Source: Fragum whitleyi (Eukaryota; Mollusca; Bivalvia; Cardiida; Cardiidae). Taken from it: a DNA stretch of 64,000 nt. Made by a program: the position numbers and the translations under genes. Positions 1 to 11,165 of the stretch are shown one piece after another. Every line of letters starts with the position of its first letter. Position 1 is the first letter of the stretch. The stretch lies in the NCBI GenBank assembly GCA_948146395.1, contig OX411552.1, forward strand, positions 53,866,399 to 53,930,398, in the 5' to 3' direction. A model generated the notes under the pieces. That model did not search any database and had not been told where the DNA came from. It saw only the letters and a list, made by a program, of their open reading frames with translations.

Positions 1-245
1 TTATATCGCCGCAGCTGGAGACCTAACAATGGATATGTGGTATTTTTAACATCAAAACAACCATTACATCCTTTCCTAGCCTCCAGCTGCTATTCCACAT
101 AGGTCTACAATTATCAATACATAGTTGGAAGACAAATAGTCGGAAAGGATGAGTGCTACCCTCGGGAATCCAACCAAGGGACCTTTTGAATGATAGTCAG
201 GTGTGCTATCAACTACACAATGATGGCGTTAACAATAGCTTAACT
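1..245 (-). repeat. SINE, tRNA-headed family S1 (reverse orientation, cut by window edge)
   Basis: Read on the minus strand it has a degenerate tRNA-like head (about 160-235), a body with TAGACCTATGTGGAATAGCAG and GCTAGGAAAGGATG, and the 3' core CCATTGTTAGGTCTCCAGCTG. Four other copies in the window align (9575, 10930, 31089, 33800). Confidence 0.75.
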
Positions 246-280
246 GTTATCGATTTTTTTCGAAAATCTTGTGCTTTTTG

Positions 281-2243
281 TTAGCTCACCTGAGCACGAA
301 GTGCTCAAGGTGAGCTTTTGTGGTCGCATGATGTCCGTCGTCCGTCGTGTGTCGTCAACATTTACCTTGTAGACACTCTAGAGGCCACATTTTTTGACAG
401 ATCAACCTCAAATATGGTCAGAATGATTGTCTTGATGAAATCTCAGACAAGTTCGAAATTGGGTCAAGTGGGGTCAAAAATGAGGTCACGGGGTCAAATA
501 TTAGAAAAACCTTGTAGACACTCTAGAAGCCATATTTTTTGCTCAATCAACCTGAAAATTGGTCAGAATGGTTGTTTCGTTGAAATCTCGGACAAGTTGG
601 AAATTGGGTCAAGTGGGGTCAAAAATGAGGTCACAGGGTCAAATATTGGAAAAATCTTGTAGACACTCTAGAGGCCATATTTTCAGCTCAATCAACCTGA
701 AAATTGGTCAGAATGATTGTCCCACACAAGTTGGAAATTGGGTCAAGTGGGGTCAAAAATGAGGTCACAGGGTCAAATATTAGAAAAATCTTGTAGACAC
801 GCTAGAGGCCATATTTTTTGCTCAATCAACCTGAAAATTGGTCAGAATGATTGTCTTGATGAAATCTCGAACAAGTTCGAAATTGAGTCAAGTGGGGTCA
901 AAAATGAGGTCAGAGAGTCAACTATTCGAAAAATCCTGTAGACACTCTAGAGGCCATATTTTCAGCTCAATCAACCTGAAAATTGGTCAGAATGATTGTC
1001 CCAGACAAGTTCGAAATTGGGTGAAGTGGAGTCAAAAATGAGGTCATGGGGTCAAATATTAGAAAAATTTTGTAGACACTCTAGAAGTCATATTTTCAGC
1101 TCAATCAACCTGAAAATTGGTCAGAATGATTGTCTTAATGAAATCTTCAACAAGTTCAAAATTGGGTCAAGTGGAGTCAAAAATGAGGTCATGGGGTCAA
1201 ATATTAGAAAAATTTTGTAGACACTCTAGAGGTCATATTTTCAGCTCAATCAACCTGAAAATTGGTCAGAATGATTGTCTTGATGAAATCTCAAACAAGT
1301 TGGAAATTGGGTCAAGTGGGGTCAAAAATGAGGTCACAGGGTCAAATATTGGAAAAATCTTGTAGACACTCTAGAGGCCATATTTTCAGCTCAATCAGCC
1401 TCAAATTTGGTCAGAATGATTGTCTTGATGAAATCTCGGACAAGTTTGAAATTGGGTCAAGTGGGGTCAAAAATGAGGTCACGGGGTCAAATATTAGAAA
1501 AATCCTGTAGACACTCTAGAAGCCATATTTTCAGCTCAATCAACCTGAAAATTGGTCAGAATGATTGTCTTGATGAAATCTCGAACAAGTTCAAAATTGG
1601 GTCAAGTGGGGTCAAAAATGAGGTCACGGGGTCAAATATTAGAAAAATCTTGTAGACACTCTAGAAGCCATATTTTCAGCTCAATCAACCTGAAAATTGG
1701 TCAGAATGATTATCTTGATGAAACCTCGGGCAAGTTTGAAATAAGGTCAAGAGGGGTAAAAAATGAGGTCATGAGGTCAAATATTAGAAAAACCTTGTAG
1801 ACACTCTAGAAGCCATATTTTCAGCTCAATCAACCTGAAAATTGGTCAGAATGATTGTCTTGATGAAGTCCAGGTAAAGTTTGAATTATGGTCTAATGGG
1901 ATCAAAAATGAGAACACAGGTTCAAGTTTTAGAAAAGCATTGTAGACACTCACTCTTTAAGCCATATTTTTGCTCAATCAACTTGAAAATTGGTCAGAAC
2001 GACTTTCCTGATGAACTTGGGTCAAGTGGGATCAAAAATGAGGTCACAGGGTCAAATCTCAGAAAATCCTTGTAGACACTCTAGAGGCCAATCATCCAGA
2101 GAATTAGCCAGATTGAAATTGTCTTTAAAAATCTGTCTGGTTTGAATTTGGGTCAAGTATGGTTAAAAACTAGGTTAAGAGGTCAGATCTTAAGACTGTT
2201 TACTCAGGAGAGCGATTTAGGGCCACTATGGCCCTCTTGTTTT
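281..2243 (+). mobile_element. Helentron-like non-autonomous element A with ~145-bp satellite core
   Basis: Starts TTAGCTCACCTGAGCAC with a hairpin (GAGCAC..GTGCTC), then a GTCCGTCGTCCGTCG tract. About twelve tandem monomers follow; the best-preserved ones at 1117, 1262, 1407 and 1552 are exactly 145 bp apart, and some are shortened. Ends with a small palindrome (GGGCCACTATGGCCC) and CTCTTGTTTT. This layout resembles the satellite-bearing Helentron elements described in oysters; no Rep/helicase gene is present. All open frames here are repeats of the monomer and not genes. Confidence 0.75.
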
Positions 2244-2261
2244 GTTCCAATATTTAATCAT

Positions 2262-2978
2262 CAGGGGCCCATTTTACTAAATGTATTACACTGCTGTCGG
2301 CTTATCCTGCGCACTTAAGAATCTCAAGTACAAATTTTGTGTAAAGATATCGCATGTACACAAAAATCAATACACGACTGAAATCATTTACGATTTTTAC
2401 TATGTAAAAGATATTTTATCTTGAACAAAATCTCACTAAAACTACACAATCCGGTGATGAACAGAGGCACCGTCGTGTTTTATCAACGCAGTTCTTGTCG
2501 GCAAAACCAGCGCAGTCAAGGAAAAAACCTTACTTTAATGCTGATAAAACTACTAGAATTAAAGAGATACGCTTATACAAAGAGATGAATCTATTTACTT
2601 TGAAATAAACTCGTAAATATTTTCGTTTGAAATGTTTGAACCATCAAATTTTGAATATGAAAAACGGGTTATTTTGCTCCTAGCTTTATCGGCCATTTTC
2701 TAGGTTTTATATGACGTCATATAGCTGCGCAGCTTTAGACGACGCGCAGGATTACCCGACTTGAGTGTACAATTTGATAATCATAAGTCAAAATCACAAA
2801 TCATGCCTTGTGTTCTCATTCATTGTTAGATTCTGCCTTGCAATATCTCATTAGAAGGCGATTCAAACGCGATGATGCATCGTAGAATTCCATATTTCGC
2901 TACTACTGTAGAAGTGACATTAATTTCTGGCTTTCGCAAAAAAAATGATCGTAAGATGCTAAGTAAAATAGGCCCCTG
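2262..2978. mobile_element. TIR element starting CAGGGGCCCATTTTACT, host of a nested MITE
   Basis: The ends are inverted copies, CAGGGGCCCATTTTACT at 2262 and AGTAAAATAGGCCCCTG ending at 2978. CAGGGG ends suggest the hAT class, but I see no convincing target-site duplication. The 479-bp TA-flanked MITE lies inside. Confidence 0.6.
2289..2767 (+). mobile_element. TA-flanked MITE, family M1, copy 1
   Basis: TIRs read CACTGCTGTCGGCTTATCC at the left and, inverted, CACTCAAGTCGGGTAATCC at the right; both continue TGCGC. TA flanks both sides (2287-2288 and 2768-2769), typical of Tc1/mariner-type insertion. No transposase is encoded. Copy 2 is at 5128. Confidence 0.75.
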
Positions 2979-3310
2979 GAGGGTTGGATAAATGAATAAC
3001 AAAAGTTTAATACTTCTTTTAATAAATCTAAAAATGTTTTCTTAAGGTTTTTCTTGGATTAAGCTTTGAGCCAAGTCAATTTTTTTACCTAACAATCAGC
3101 CATTTTTGGAAAGCACTTGCAGTGTGTGACAAGCCCTTTCATATCCTGAACACAGGGCAGTTCTTTACTTCTTATTACAATTTCAAGAACAGCGAAGCTG
3201 AAAATATGAACATGAAAGAGAAATAGCAATGATGTATAGTAAGGTGATCCTCGAAACTTCCAATACATTCATATTTTAGCAAGAAATACAATAGTGAAAT
3301 TTAAAGTCAT

Positions 3311-3382
3311 TGGCTCAGCACAAAACAGATGTAACTGCCTATAAACATACAAGCAGTTACAGCTGTTTTGCACTGCGCAACC
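3311..3382. repeat. Short fold-back element, TGGCTCAGC hairpin family, copy 1
   Basis: Arms contain ACAGATGTAACTGCCTAT and, inverted, AGCAGTTACAGCTGT, forming a hairpin of about 70 bp. Three other copies occur at 3823, 22220 and 38111. Confidence 0.7.
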
Positions 3383-3822
3383 AAAATGTGTAAAAAGGTG
3401 TTTCAAGAGAAATATGTGTTACAGCCTTTGACACAGTCACACTTGTGTTGCAGATTATGAGTTTTTAATCTAACTCAAGATTTCCTGCAAGCGAGAAGCT
3501 TGGCTAAAATAAGACTGCACAATTCTGCAGACTGACCTTAGTCTACACTGTCAGCCAAAGCTTAGTGTACAGCAGTAATTATGTGATTAACATGCTTTGA
3601 ATTAAGAATGAAAAATACAAATGATATCCTGCTTTGTTCAAAAGTGCACATGCAAATCAGGGTAGTGATGGACAGATTAATCGGTTATAATCATTAATTA
3701 GTTGGTTTGGGCTTCCGATGGGGATAATCGACTAAGAAATTTCATAATCAATTAATCAGTTCCTAACACATGAATGAAAGCCATTATATTATATATTGTT
3801 TTCGAAACCAACATCAGTTTGA

Positions 3823-3892
3823 TGGCTCAGCATGAAACAGTTGTATTTGCCTATATGTTTATAGGCAATTACGACTGTTTCACATTTAGCCA
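3823..3892. repeat. Short fold-back element, TGGCTCAGC hairpin family, copy 2
   Basis: TGGCTCAGCATGAAACAG pairs with CTGTTTCACATTTAGCCA; the inner arms TTGCCTATA and TATAGGCAA pair perfectly. Confidence 0.75.
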
Positions 3893-4111
3893 TGAGTCTT
3901 AAGGTCATGAGTTTTAACTAAACTTTCACATTCTTTTCTTCAAAGTATGATACTAAGAGTTCTGTATAAACTTCTAAGAAAACGATTTTACAATTGATCA
4001 TTAGTTGATTTACACTTCCAACTAAAAACCAATTACTGATTGTAAATTGAAATCTGAGTACTATTTCTTAAAGAGTTTTTAGATTTTTTTGTCTTGAATG
4101 CAGGGCATTAT

Positions 4112-4599
4112 TTATCCAACCATTGTCCTCTTTCTTCCTCTCTGTTTGACTTCATCATATTTAGAGATAACTTCTTCCGCATCATCTGGGTTGGCCTGTT
4201 TATAAGACTCCAACACAAGGTCAAACAAACTCTCTGTATTTGGATGAGTACTCAACAGGGCCCTCTCAAACACATACAAGTCTACTCCTTTGTCTTCAGC
4301 AAGCCCCTCAGAATAACTCAGTCCAAAATCTATTAACACAATATCCAAGTTTTCAGGATTACCACGAACTAACATGTTTGATGTTGTAAGATCCCCATGT
4401 ATTAGCTTTCCAGCATGCATTTTGCCTATAATCTGCCCAATCTTCTTTGCAAGGGGAGACAGTTTTACTATTGCCGAGTTGGATGATTCTTTTTGTGTTT
4501 GAAATATATGATCACGGACTGTGACTGAATTTGTGATATTTTCCATGAAGAATTGATGAGATGATGAATCCACAAAATACACCAGAGGGACTGCTATAC
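4112..4599 (-). CDS. TP53RK: TP53RK exon 2 (catalytic lobe and C terminus)
   Basis: Codes for 162 residues from acceptor AG at 4601-4600 to the TAA at 4114-4112. It begins IAVPLVYFVDSSS, then carries TVRDHIF, the catalytic loop HGDLTTSNML, DFGLS and the terminal RGRKRTMVG. A longer frame starting at the GTG at 4582 is only part of this exon; the extra upstream residues IAVPL are family-like and joined by splicing. Confidence 0.92.
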
Positions 4600-7186
4600 C
4601 TTAAAGTAGAATTTATTTCATTATTCAAAAAAGGGGTGTAAATTGTACAAAATTTACTAATACGTGTATTGGTATTCCACCCTGATAGTATTGCTTATAC
4701 ATGGCATTTTTGATAGTCTCAGGCCAACTTTAATAATCAACCAAGCTCAAAATTGCTGCAGTGACTGACAGTGAGTAGACTCATGACCAGGTGCCTGGTT
4801 GGCTCAGATGGTAGAGTTCAGTGCTAGCGTTTTGACAGTTGTGGTTCGAATCCCACGACAGGCACATCTTTTATGCCCTCACTTACTTCAAGGGTATCAG
4901 AAGTAAACGGACAACACTTAGTTTGGCCATATGCGAGTGGTATGGGACCTAAAATTCCATTTGGTTGAAAGGGGGAGCAGTATCATGATTGAAAGTGGGT
5001 AGACTCATGGCCAGGTGCCAGATTAGCACAGATGGTAGAGCGTTTCGCTAGTGTTCCAGGGGTCATGGGTTCAAATCCCATGTCAGGCACAACTTTTCTA
5101 CCCTTATTTTAAAACTTCATTGCAGTACAGTGCTGTTGGCCAATCCTGCGCACTTAAGAAAGTAAAGTACAAAATTGTGTAAAGATATCGCATGTACACA
5201 AAAAAATCAATACACGACTGAACTCATTTACCATTTTGGCTATGTAAAAGGCATTTTTTCCAGAACAAAATGTAACTTAAATTACATAATCAGGTTATGA
5301 ACAGAGGCACCGTCGTGTTTTATCAACTCAGTGTTTGTCGGCTAAACCCACGCAGTCCATCATGAAAGATCTAACTTTACTGCCCATAAATCTGTTAGAA
5401 TTAAAATAAAAAAACTGGCACAAAAACAGGAATATTTTTACTTTAAAATACACACATGCAATTTTTTGCTTAAATTGATTAAATGGTAGAATTTTTGAAT
5501 ATGAAAAGAAGGTTGTTCTGCTTTTATGTTTAGCGGCCATTTTCTTAGTTAACATGACGTCATATAGCTGCGCAGCTTTAGACAATGCGCAGGATTACCC
5601 GACGTGAGTGTATGTCCATTATCTCCATTGTATTGGAGCCTATTAAAGGTTCTACAACGTACAAATACAGAATATGAAAGCAAATACTGAATTATTCAGT
5701 CAATTCCATGATAGCGTGCGCAGCTCGCGAAAGGCCGAAGGCCGTGAGCGCGAAGCGAGCGTTTATGGTAACGTGTGTTATTCTATTCTATTCTATTTTA
5801 CTGTCAAACGAAAAAATCGTGTCATTTCTCACCCGGAGTGAATTCACTTGCAGGATAGAAAAAAAGTCAAAAATTGTATTGGAAAAATACCTCAATGTAT
5901 CGTTCGTAAAAGATAGATTTAAAAATTGAAAAATAATTTAAGCTATCCCGTTAAAACGAGGTTTCTGTAAAAGTTTTATTTTCTACCGGAAGCAACAAAA
6001 CAAAGCCAAAAAGCGAGGCCGACCGAAGCGATTCACGCGGTCATTCCCACAAAATGTTCTTTAGTGTTAGTTATACAGAATGACAAGGCTAATTTTAACA
6101 TCCTTACCCTTAGTACTAACACGAATACGACCTGGAACATGTTAAACCCCAAGATTTACATGATGCATGCATGTTAAGATTAAAATGTCAACACAAACAT
6201 TCTTGATGTCATCAATAATGGACAATGACGTCACGAACAATTTAGTCTGGAAATTTAAATTTTTCAATCATAGACTTGGCACCTGAAATGCATGCAAGAT
6301 GTTTCTTACGATTTTCAATGTGTTTAATATAGAAAAGAGTGACTATAGTTGCCTTGTTATAACCAAAACAAGAATGTAACTAATTATTTTTTTCAGGTTG
6401 TGGGAAAGAAGGAAATGCTAGTTAGTAAAGTTTATGTTAATATGTTTGTCTGTTGTTGTTGCCGCCTAAACAAGGACCCGTTTTCAAGAGCATTTTTTAA
6501 GTCTGAAGATAATACAATAGTTTAATTCCAGTTATGTTCAAAAAGGTTTATGCATTCTTATTTGCCCAAATCAAAACAATTTTGAGTACACAGTTGTTTT
6601 TTTTAATTACTTCCGCGGAAAGTGGCCCCATGAACACTGTTTACTTTAGTGATAAATCTTCACTGAGCTTATGAAGAAGTTATGTCTCGATTCCATAGAG
6701 GTATGAAACTTAATCGCTTAACTGAAGAACGGATCATTAAGTATTGGAGGAATAGACTGTACATCACAAACATACATCTAATCAATACATTATTGGTCTC
6801 CCCCTCTCTCTCTCTCGTAACAATAATTTGTCAACCAGTACACAAATTGCTGCGCTTGCTTTTAAGGCTTTGACTTATTTCATATTAATAAGTCTACAAT
6901 TAATGTCAATGGTTAATCGAAATACTAAACATAAAAACTCATATAAAGAAACAGAAGTGAGAACTCTTAAATCTGAGAAAACCATGTGTCCGAAAGACCT
7001 ACCCAGATTTCTGCATCTGTTGATAGCTCGAATTTCAGCTTTCAAACGATTGAGCGTTAATGACTTGTCCAAATTGGGATGTCTGTACCGTTTGCTAAAT
7101 CTTTCCTTCACTAGACAATCCTTGCCATAGAAGCTTTTGTGAAATATCTTTGCTTCAGCTCCTTGTTTAGTGAGTGTACCTTCCAT
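4112..7186 (-). CDS. TP53RK: TP53RK / Bud32 (PRPK) atypical kinase, two-exon gene (join 7186-7003, 4599-4112)
   Basis: This is the small Bud32-type kinase of the KEOPS complex, which is needed for N6-threonylcarbamoyladenosine (t6A) on tRNAs that read ANN codons. In animals it is also called p53-related protein kinase. The joined product is 223 residues, a little shorter at the N terminus than human TP53RK (253). The N-terminal exon carries the nucleotide-binding start (KQGAEAKIF) and the lysine region (LVKERFSKRYRHPNLD). The C-terminal exon has the catalytic loop HGDLTTSNML, the metal-binding DFGLS, the family motif EDKGVDLYVFERALLSTHPN and the basic tail RGRKRTMVG. The splice joint is clean: donor CTGG|GTAGGT at 7003/7002 and acceptor TTTAAG|GT at 4600/4599, restoring a glycine codon. 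The 2.4-kb intron holds a TA-flanked MITE and tRNA-like repeats. I identified the family from memory of its motifs; the call is firm. ATG 7186 is the first in-frame methionine before the conserved start. Confidence 0.93.
4770..5095 (+). repeat. Pair of tRNA-like repeats (SINE-type heads)
   Basis: Two related tRNA-like units lie about 230 bp apart, each preceded by GTAGACTCATG-CCAGGTGCC. The first (4792-4864) has a good 7-bp acceptor (GTGCCTG/CAGGCAC) but a distorted T arm. The second (5017-5089) has a perfect T arm (ATGGGTTCAAATCCCAT) but a mismatched acceptor and no acceptable anticodon stem. They look like tRNA-derived SINE parts inside the TP53RK intron, not working tRNA genes. Confidence 0.6.
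5128..5610 (+). mobile_element. TA-flanked MITE, family M1, copy 2 (in the TP53RK intron)
   Basis: Same family as 2289-2767, including the internal block GAACAGAGGCACCGTCGTG and the right end GCGCAGGATTACCCGAC. TA lies at 5126-5127 and 5611-5612. A fragment of its left end (CCTGCGCACTTTAGAAAGTC) recurs near 18247. Confidence 0.75.
5613..7002. other. TP53RK intron, remaining part
   Basis: No gene seen. A CpG-richer palindromic patch lies at about 5713-5760 (GCTCGCG, AGGCCGAAGGCC, GCGAAGCGAGC), followed by a TTCTATTCTATTCTATT run. The rest is AT-rich and without clear features. Confidence 0.4.
7003..7186 (-). CDS. TP53RK: TP53RK exon 1 (N-terminal lobe)
   Basis: Codes for 61 residues plus one base, from ATG at 7186 to the last G before donor GTAGGT. 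It includes the KQGAEA nucleotide-binding segment and ends in RCRNLG, matching where exon 1 of animal TP53RK stops. The open frame continues into the intron to 6875, but that extension (RSFGHMVFSD...) is not family-like and is intronic. Confidence 0.9.
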
Positions 7187-7340
7187 CCCTTTTGATGTTG
7201 TTGTTGTTGTACCGTGAATATTTAGACTAGAAGCTGAACTGGTATTCTGCTAGACTGGAAACTCTGCCACATCTACACTACCCTCCGATACTCAATAACG
7301 ATATATTGAGGAAGGCTCGCCATAGACAATGAGCTGACTG

Positions 7341-7400
7341 TAGATCCCCCTCTTGACTGGCGAGCCTGTCTCAATCTATCGATAAAGACCCTGCCAAATA
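7341..7400. repeat. GGCGAGCCTGTC motif repeat, copy 1
   Basis: TGGCGAGCCTGTCTCAATC is followed by TATCGATA. The same block occurs at 16158 and 61856, where it forms a hairpin with GACAGGCT or AACAGG. The neighbouring GAGGAAGGCTCGCCA (7309) suggests this copy is rearranged. Confidence 0.5.
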
Positions 7401-7544
7401 CTAGTCTAACCCCTCTCCCTTACTCGGGGGGGTGGGTGGGGGGGTGTCACTATCATTTCTCGATACAGCAAGGTATAAGCTACAGAATGAGACATTACTC
7501 ACTCTGAAAGTGGTAGCTTAAGGGAGTCCTCTGGCTAGATATTT

Positions 7545-10500
7545 GAGGACCACTGTCAGTAAACTGCAGGCCAATTTAAATCTTGATTTTCTTCAAAACC
7601 ATCACAAAAATCAAAGATTAATCATTTCAGTTGAAAAGTTCCATGGAACATTAGCATAATTGAAGTAGAAATAATGTGATAAAGGTAATTATTTACTAGA
7701 ATTCGGCCTGTCAACACTGTGACATTTTGTAGAACTTCAGATTAGAAATTGAGGACCACGATCAGTAAACCGCAGACCAGTTTAAATCTTGATTTTCTTC
7801 AAAACCAGCACAAAAATCAAAGATTAAACATTTTAGTTGTAAAGTTCCATGCAATATCAGCATGATGGAATAAGAAATAATGTGATAAAAGCAATTATTT
7901 AGTAGAATTCAGCCTGACAAAAATGTGGACCGCATTCTGCAGACAAGATTGAAAATCTTTTTATAGTTCACCCATAATTCACCTTCCACTGAGTATTCTC
8001 TGACCTTGGCCCTGTTCCAATTTTAACACTTTTTCCAGTTACACTCAATTCGGGAGCTAATTAAGGTTGATTGAAATCAGAAGGGAACAACAACAACAAA
8101 AGCAACAACAAAAACACACCAATATCATTGGAGACCTTTGTTACAATCTTTCAAACAGGTTCATCAAACTAACTTAGCCATTTGGCAGCTTGTGCAAACC
8201 AATTTGGCCTTTTGTATGCTTAGCCCTATGGCTAGAAATTTGAGGACCACTGTCAGTAAACTGCATACCAATTTAAATCTTGATTTTCTTCAAAACCAAC
8301 ACAAAAACCAAGGATTAATCATTTCAGTTTAAATGTTCCATGCAATATTAGCATGAAGGAAGTAGAAATAATGTGATAAAAGCAATTAATTACTAGAATT
8401 TAGCCTGTCAAAACTGTGACTTTTTGTAGAACTTCAGATTAGAAATTGAGGACCACAATCAGTAAACTGCAGACCAGTTTAAATCTTGATTTTTTTCAAA
8501 ACCAGCACAAAGATCAAAGATTAAACATTTCAGTTGTAACGTTCAATGCAATATTAGCATGACAGAAGAAGATATAATGTTATTATAGCAATTATTTACT
8601 AGAATTCAGCCTGTCCAAATTCTGGACCAGATTCTGCAGACAGGAATGTAAATCTTTTTATAGTACACCCATAATTCACCATCACTGTGTATTCTAAGAC
8701 CTTGGCTGTGTTCCAATTTTAACCCTTTTTCAAGTTGCACTCAATTTGGGAGCTAATTAAGGTTGATTTAAATCTGATTGGAACAACATCATTAGCAAAA
8801 AATTATTTTTGAATGCTTTTCTAAAAATCTTTTTAAACAGGTAAAAGAATACTAGTTTACGCTTTAAGCAGAACATGCAAACCAATTCGTCTTTCTGTTC
8901 GGTTAAATAAATGTGATGAACAACCCTCAGGTTAGAAAGTTGAGGACCACAATCAGTAAACTGCAGACAAATTTTAAAGTTGATTTTCTTGAAAACCAAC
9001 ACAAAAAATTAGCCATAGAGCATTTTAATTCAAACAGGTTAAGAATTCTTTTTTAGCTGCTTACAGCTTATGCAAACCAATTTGACTTGTTGCACAGTAA
9101 ACCCTCAGAACAGAAGTTTTTTTGGGCCACAGTCAGTAAACTACAGATCAGTTTAAATCTTAATCTTCTTCAAAACCAACAGCAAAAATTTAAAATAAAT
9201 CTTTCCAGTTGTAAAGTTCTATGTGACATTACAATGAATATAGAAGAAATAATATGATTTTAGCAATTATTTACTAGATTTTCACATGTCAAGTCAAAAT
9301 TGTGGACTGGATTCTGCAGACAGGATTGAAAACCTTTTATAGTCACACTCATCATTCACCCTCCACTGTGTATTCAAAACAATTTTACATAACTCAATGT
9401 CATCTGCATTTACTATCAAATTCTCATATTTTTTCTTTATGTTGTATTCACCTAATCCACAAAGTCCTTTCAGGATATTGTTATGATCTATAAGCTGTAG
9501 GTAGTGAAAATAAAGGACCATTGAATTTCAGGGCCACAATTGAAAAGAAAGTCACGATTACAAAATTGTCATCATATCCACCAACAATTAGATTGGTTAT
9601 AACTTTCCTAGGTTCAAACTGGTGAGAGAAATACCAGGAATCCATTGTTAGGTACTCCAGCCTCTGCGATTTAAATAAAAAATTGTTGAAAGCAATATAA
9701 AACTTCATTCAATCAATCAATTTTTTCCTAATTCTATTGGGCTAGACTTGACATGGTTCCCAATTCTGTGTGCAGAATCTGTCCACAATTTTTGAGATGT
9801 TGAATTCTTCTTGATAAATGCTTGAATCATGTAAATTGTTCTTAATTCATGTTAAAATTACATAACATTCTAGTTATAAAATTCTTAATTCCTAAACTTT
9901 GTACTTGTTTTGAAGAAAATCAAGATTTAAACTGGTCTGCAGTTTACTGAGTGTTGTCCTCAAAAAATTCCATTCCGAGGGTTAACAGTACAATAAGTCA
10001 AATTGGTTTGCATAATCTGCTCAAAGCTGAATATGTATTATTAAATCCATTTAAATGATTTTAACAAAAGCCTTTCATTATTATGATGAGTTGTTGTTAC
10101 TGTTTTTCCCTCCTCATTTAATAACTCCCAAAGTGAGTGCAACTTGAAAAAGGGTTAAAATTGGAACAGGGCAAAGGTCAGAGAATACACAGTGGAAGGT
10201 GACTTATTGGAGTGACTATGAAAAGGTTTTCAATCATGTCTGCAGAATCTGGTTCACAGTTTTGACATGTGGAAATCTAGTAAATAATTGCTCTGTCATG
10301 CTAATATTGCATGGAACTTTACAGCTGAAAGGTTTTAGTTCTAAATTTAGTGCTGGTTTTGAAGAAAATCAAGATAGAAACTTGTCTGCGGTTTACTGAT
10401 TATGGTCCTCAAATTTCTATTCTGAAATTCTACATAAAGTCACAGTTTTTGACAGGCTAAATTCTAGAAAATGATTGCTTTTATTACATTATTTCTACTT

Positions 10501-10870
10501 ACATTATGCTAATATTGCATGGAACTTAACAACTGAAATGTTTTTATCTTGGATTTGAAGAAAATCAAAATATAAACTGGTCTGCAGTTTACTGATTGTG
10601 GTCCTCACAATTTGTATTCTTAGGGTTGGTCATCATTTATTTAACCATACAGAAAGTGGAATTGATTTGCATGATCTACTAAGTAACTTAATTAGTATTA
10701 AGTATTCTTAAACCTGTTTCAATGATGTTAACAAAAACGATATGATGTGTTGTTGATGTCCATCCTTTTGATTTAAGTCACCTTAATTAGCTTCCAAATT
10801 GAGAGAAACTGGAAAAAGGGTTAAAATTGGAAGAGAGCCAATGTGAAGATACACAATTCTAATTATTTCT
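7545..10870. repeat. Large imperfect inverted repeat built from ~200-bp modules
   Basis: Forward modules carry GAGGACCAC-(x)-TCAGTAAACTGCAG and CTTGATTTTCTTCAAAACC at about 7545, 7751, 8241, 8448, 8940 and 9124. After 9890 the same modules appear inverted (GTTTTGAAGAAAATCAAGAT with CTGCAGTTTACTGA) at about 9910, 10360 and 10550. A longer period near 696 bp includes a second module with CCTTGGCCCTGTTCCAATTTT. A SINE fragment sits at the centre. No protein is coded. Confidence 0.7.
9575..9722 (+). repeat. SINE S1, 3' portion, at the centre of the inverted repeat
   Basis: Contains CCAGGAATCCATTGTTAGG, the end GTTGAAAGCAATATAAAAC and an ATTCAATCAATCAATT tail, matching the S1 copies at 31089 and 33800. 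The tRNA head is missing or unrecognisable. Confidence 0.65.
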
Positions 10871-10929
10871 GATTTGTTTAAAATGTAAATCTTAAATATA
10901 ATGTTTCAATTATTTTGTAAAATTTCTTG

Positions 10930-11165
10930 CTGCTGTCAAAGTGTGGTAGAATGGTCAATCTAGAGGGCCCAGAATTGATTCAAGACAGCCACACTCATCA
11001 AATTTCGTTTCTTTTTTCTTACACCAACATATTGATTATTGTCAACCTATGTTGGATAGCAGCTTGAGGGAAGGAAAGAATGAAATGATTGTACTGGTAG
11101 GAGAAATTCTAACAGCCAATTGTTAGGTGCTCCAGTTAGCAGTGTGAAACCTCATTCAGGCAGGA
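10930..11165 (+). repeat. SINE S1, full length but degenerate
   Basis: A decayed tRNA-like head (GTCAATCTAGAGGGCCC, TTGATTC) is followed by CAACCTATGTTGGATAGCAG, GGAAAGAATG and CAATTGTTAGGTGCTCCAG. Orientation and order match the other S1 copies. Confidence 0.65.

Larger units (their letters stand above)
2979..4111. other. Intergenic DNA downstream of TP53RK with two hairpin repeats
   Basis: No gene is visible. It holds two copies of the TGGCTCAGC hairpin (3311 and 3823), and a fragment reading TCCTGAACACAGGGCAG near 3143 that resembles the end of the CCTGAACGCAGGGC hairpin family. The remainder is AT-rich unique sequence and probably includes the TP53RK 3' UTR next to 4111. Confidence 0.5.

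Noticed and set aside
318..2075. A series of overlapping plus-strand open frames of 60-114 residues with nearly the same protein
   Set aside because: They repeat with the 145-bp satellite monomer and change frame with it; they reflect the DNA repeat, not a protein family.
4792..5089. Two possible tRNA genes
   Set aside because: Each has a broken arm and neither has a proper anticodon stem; they look like SINE heads.
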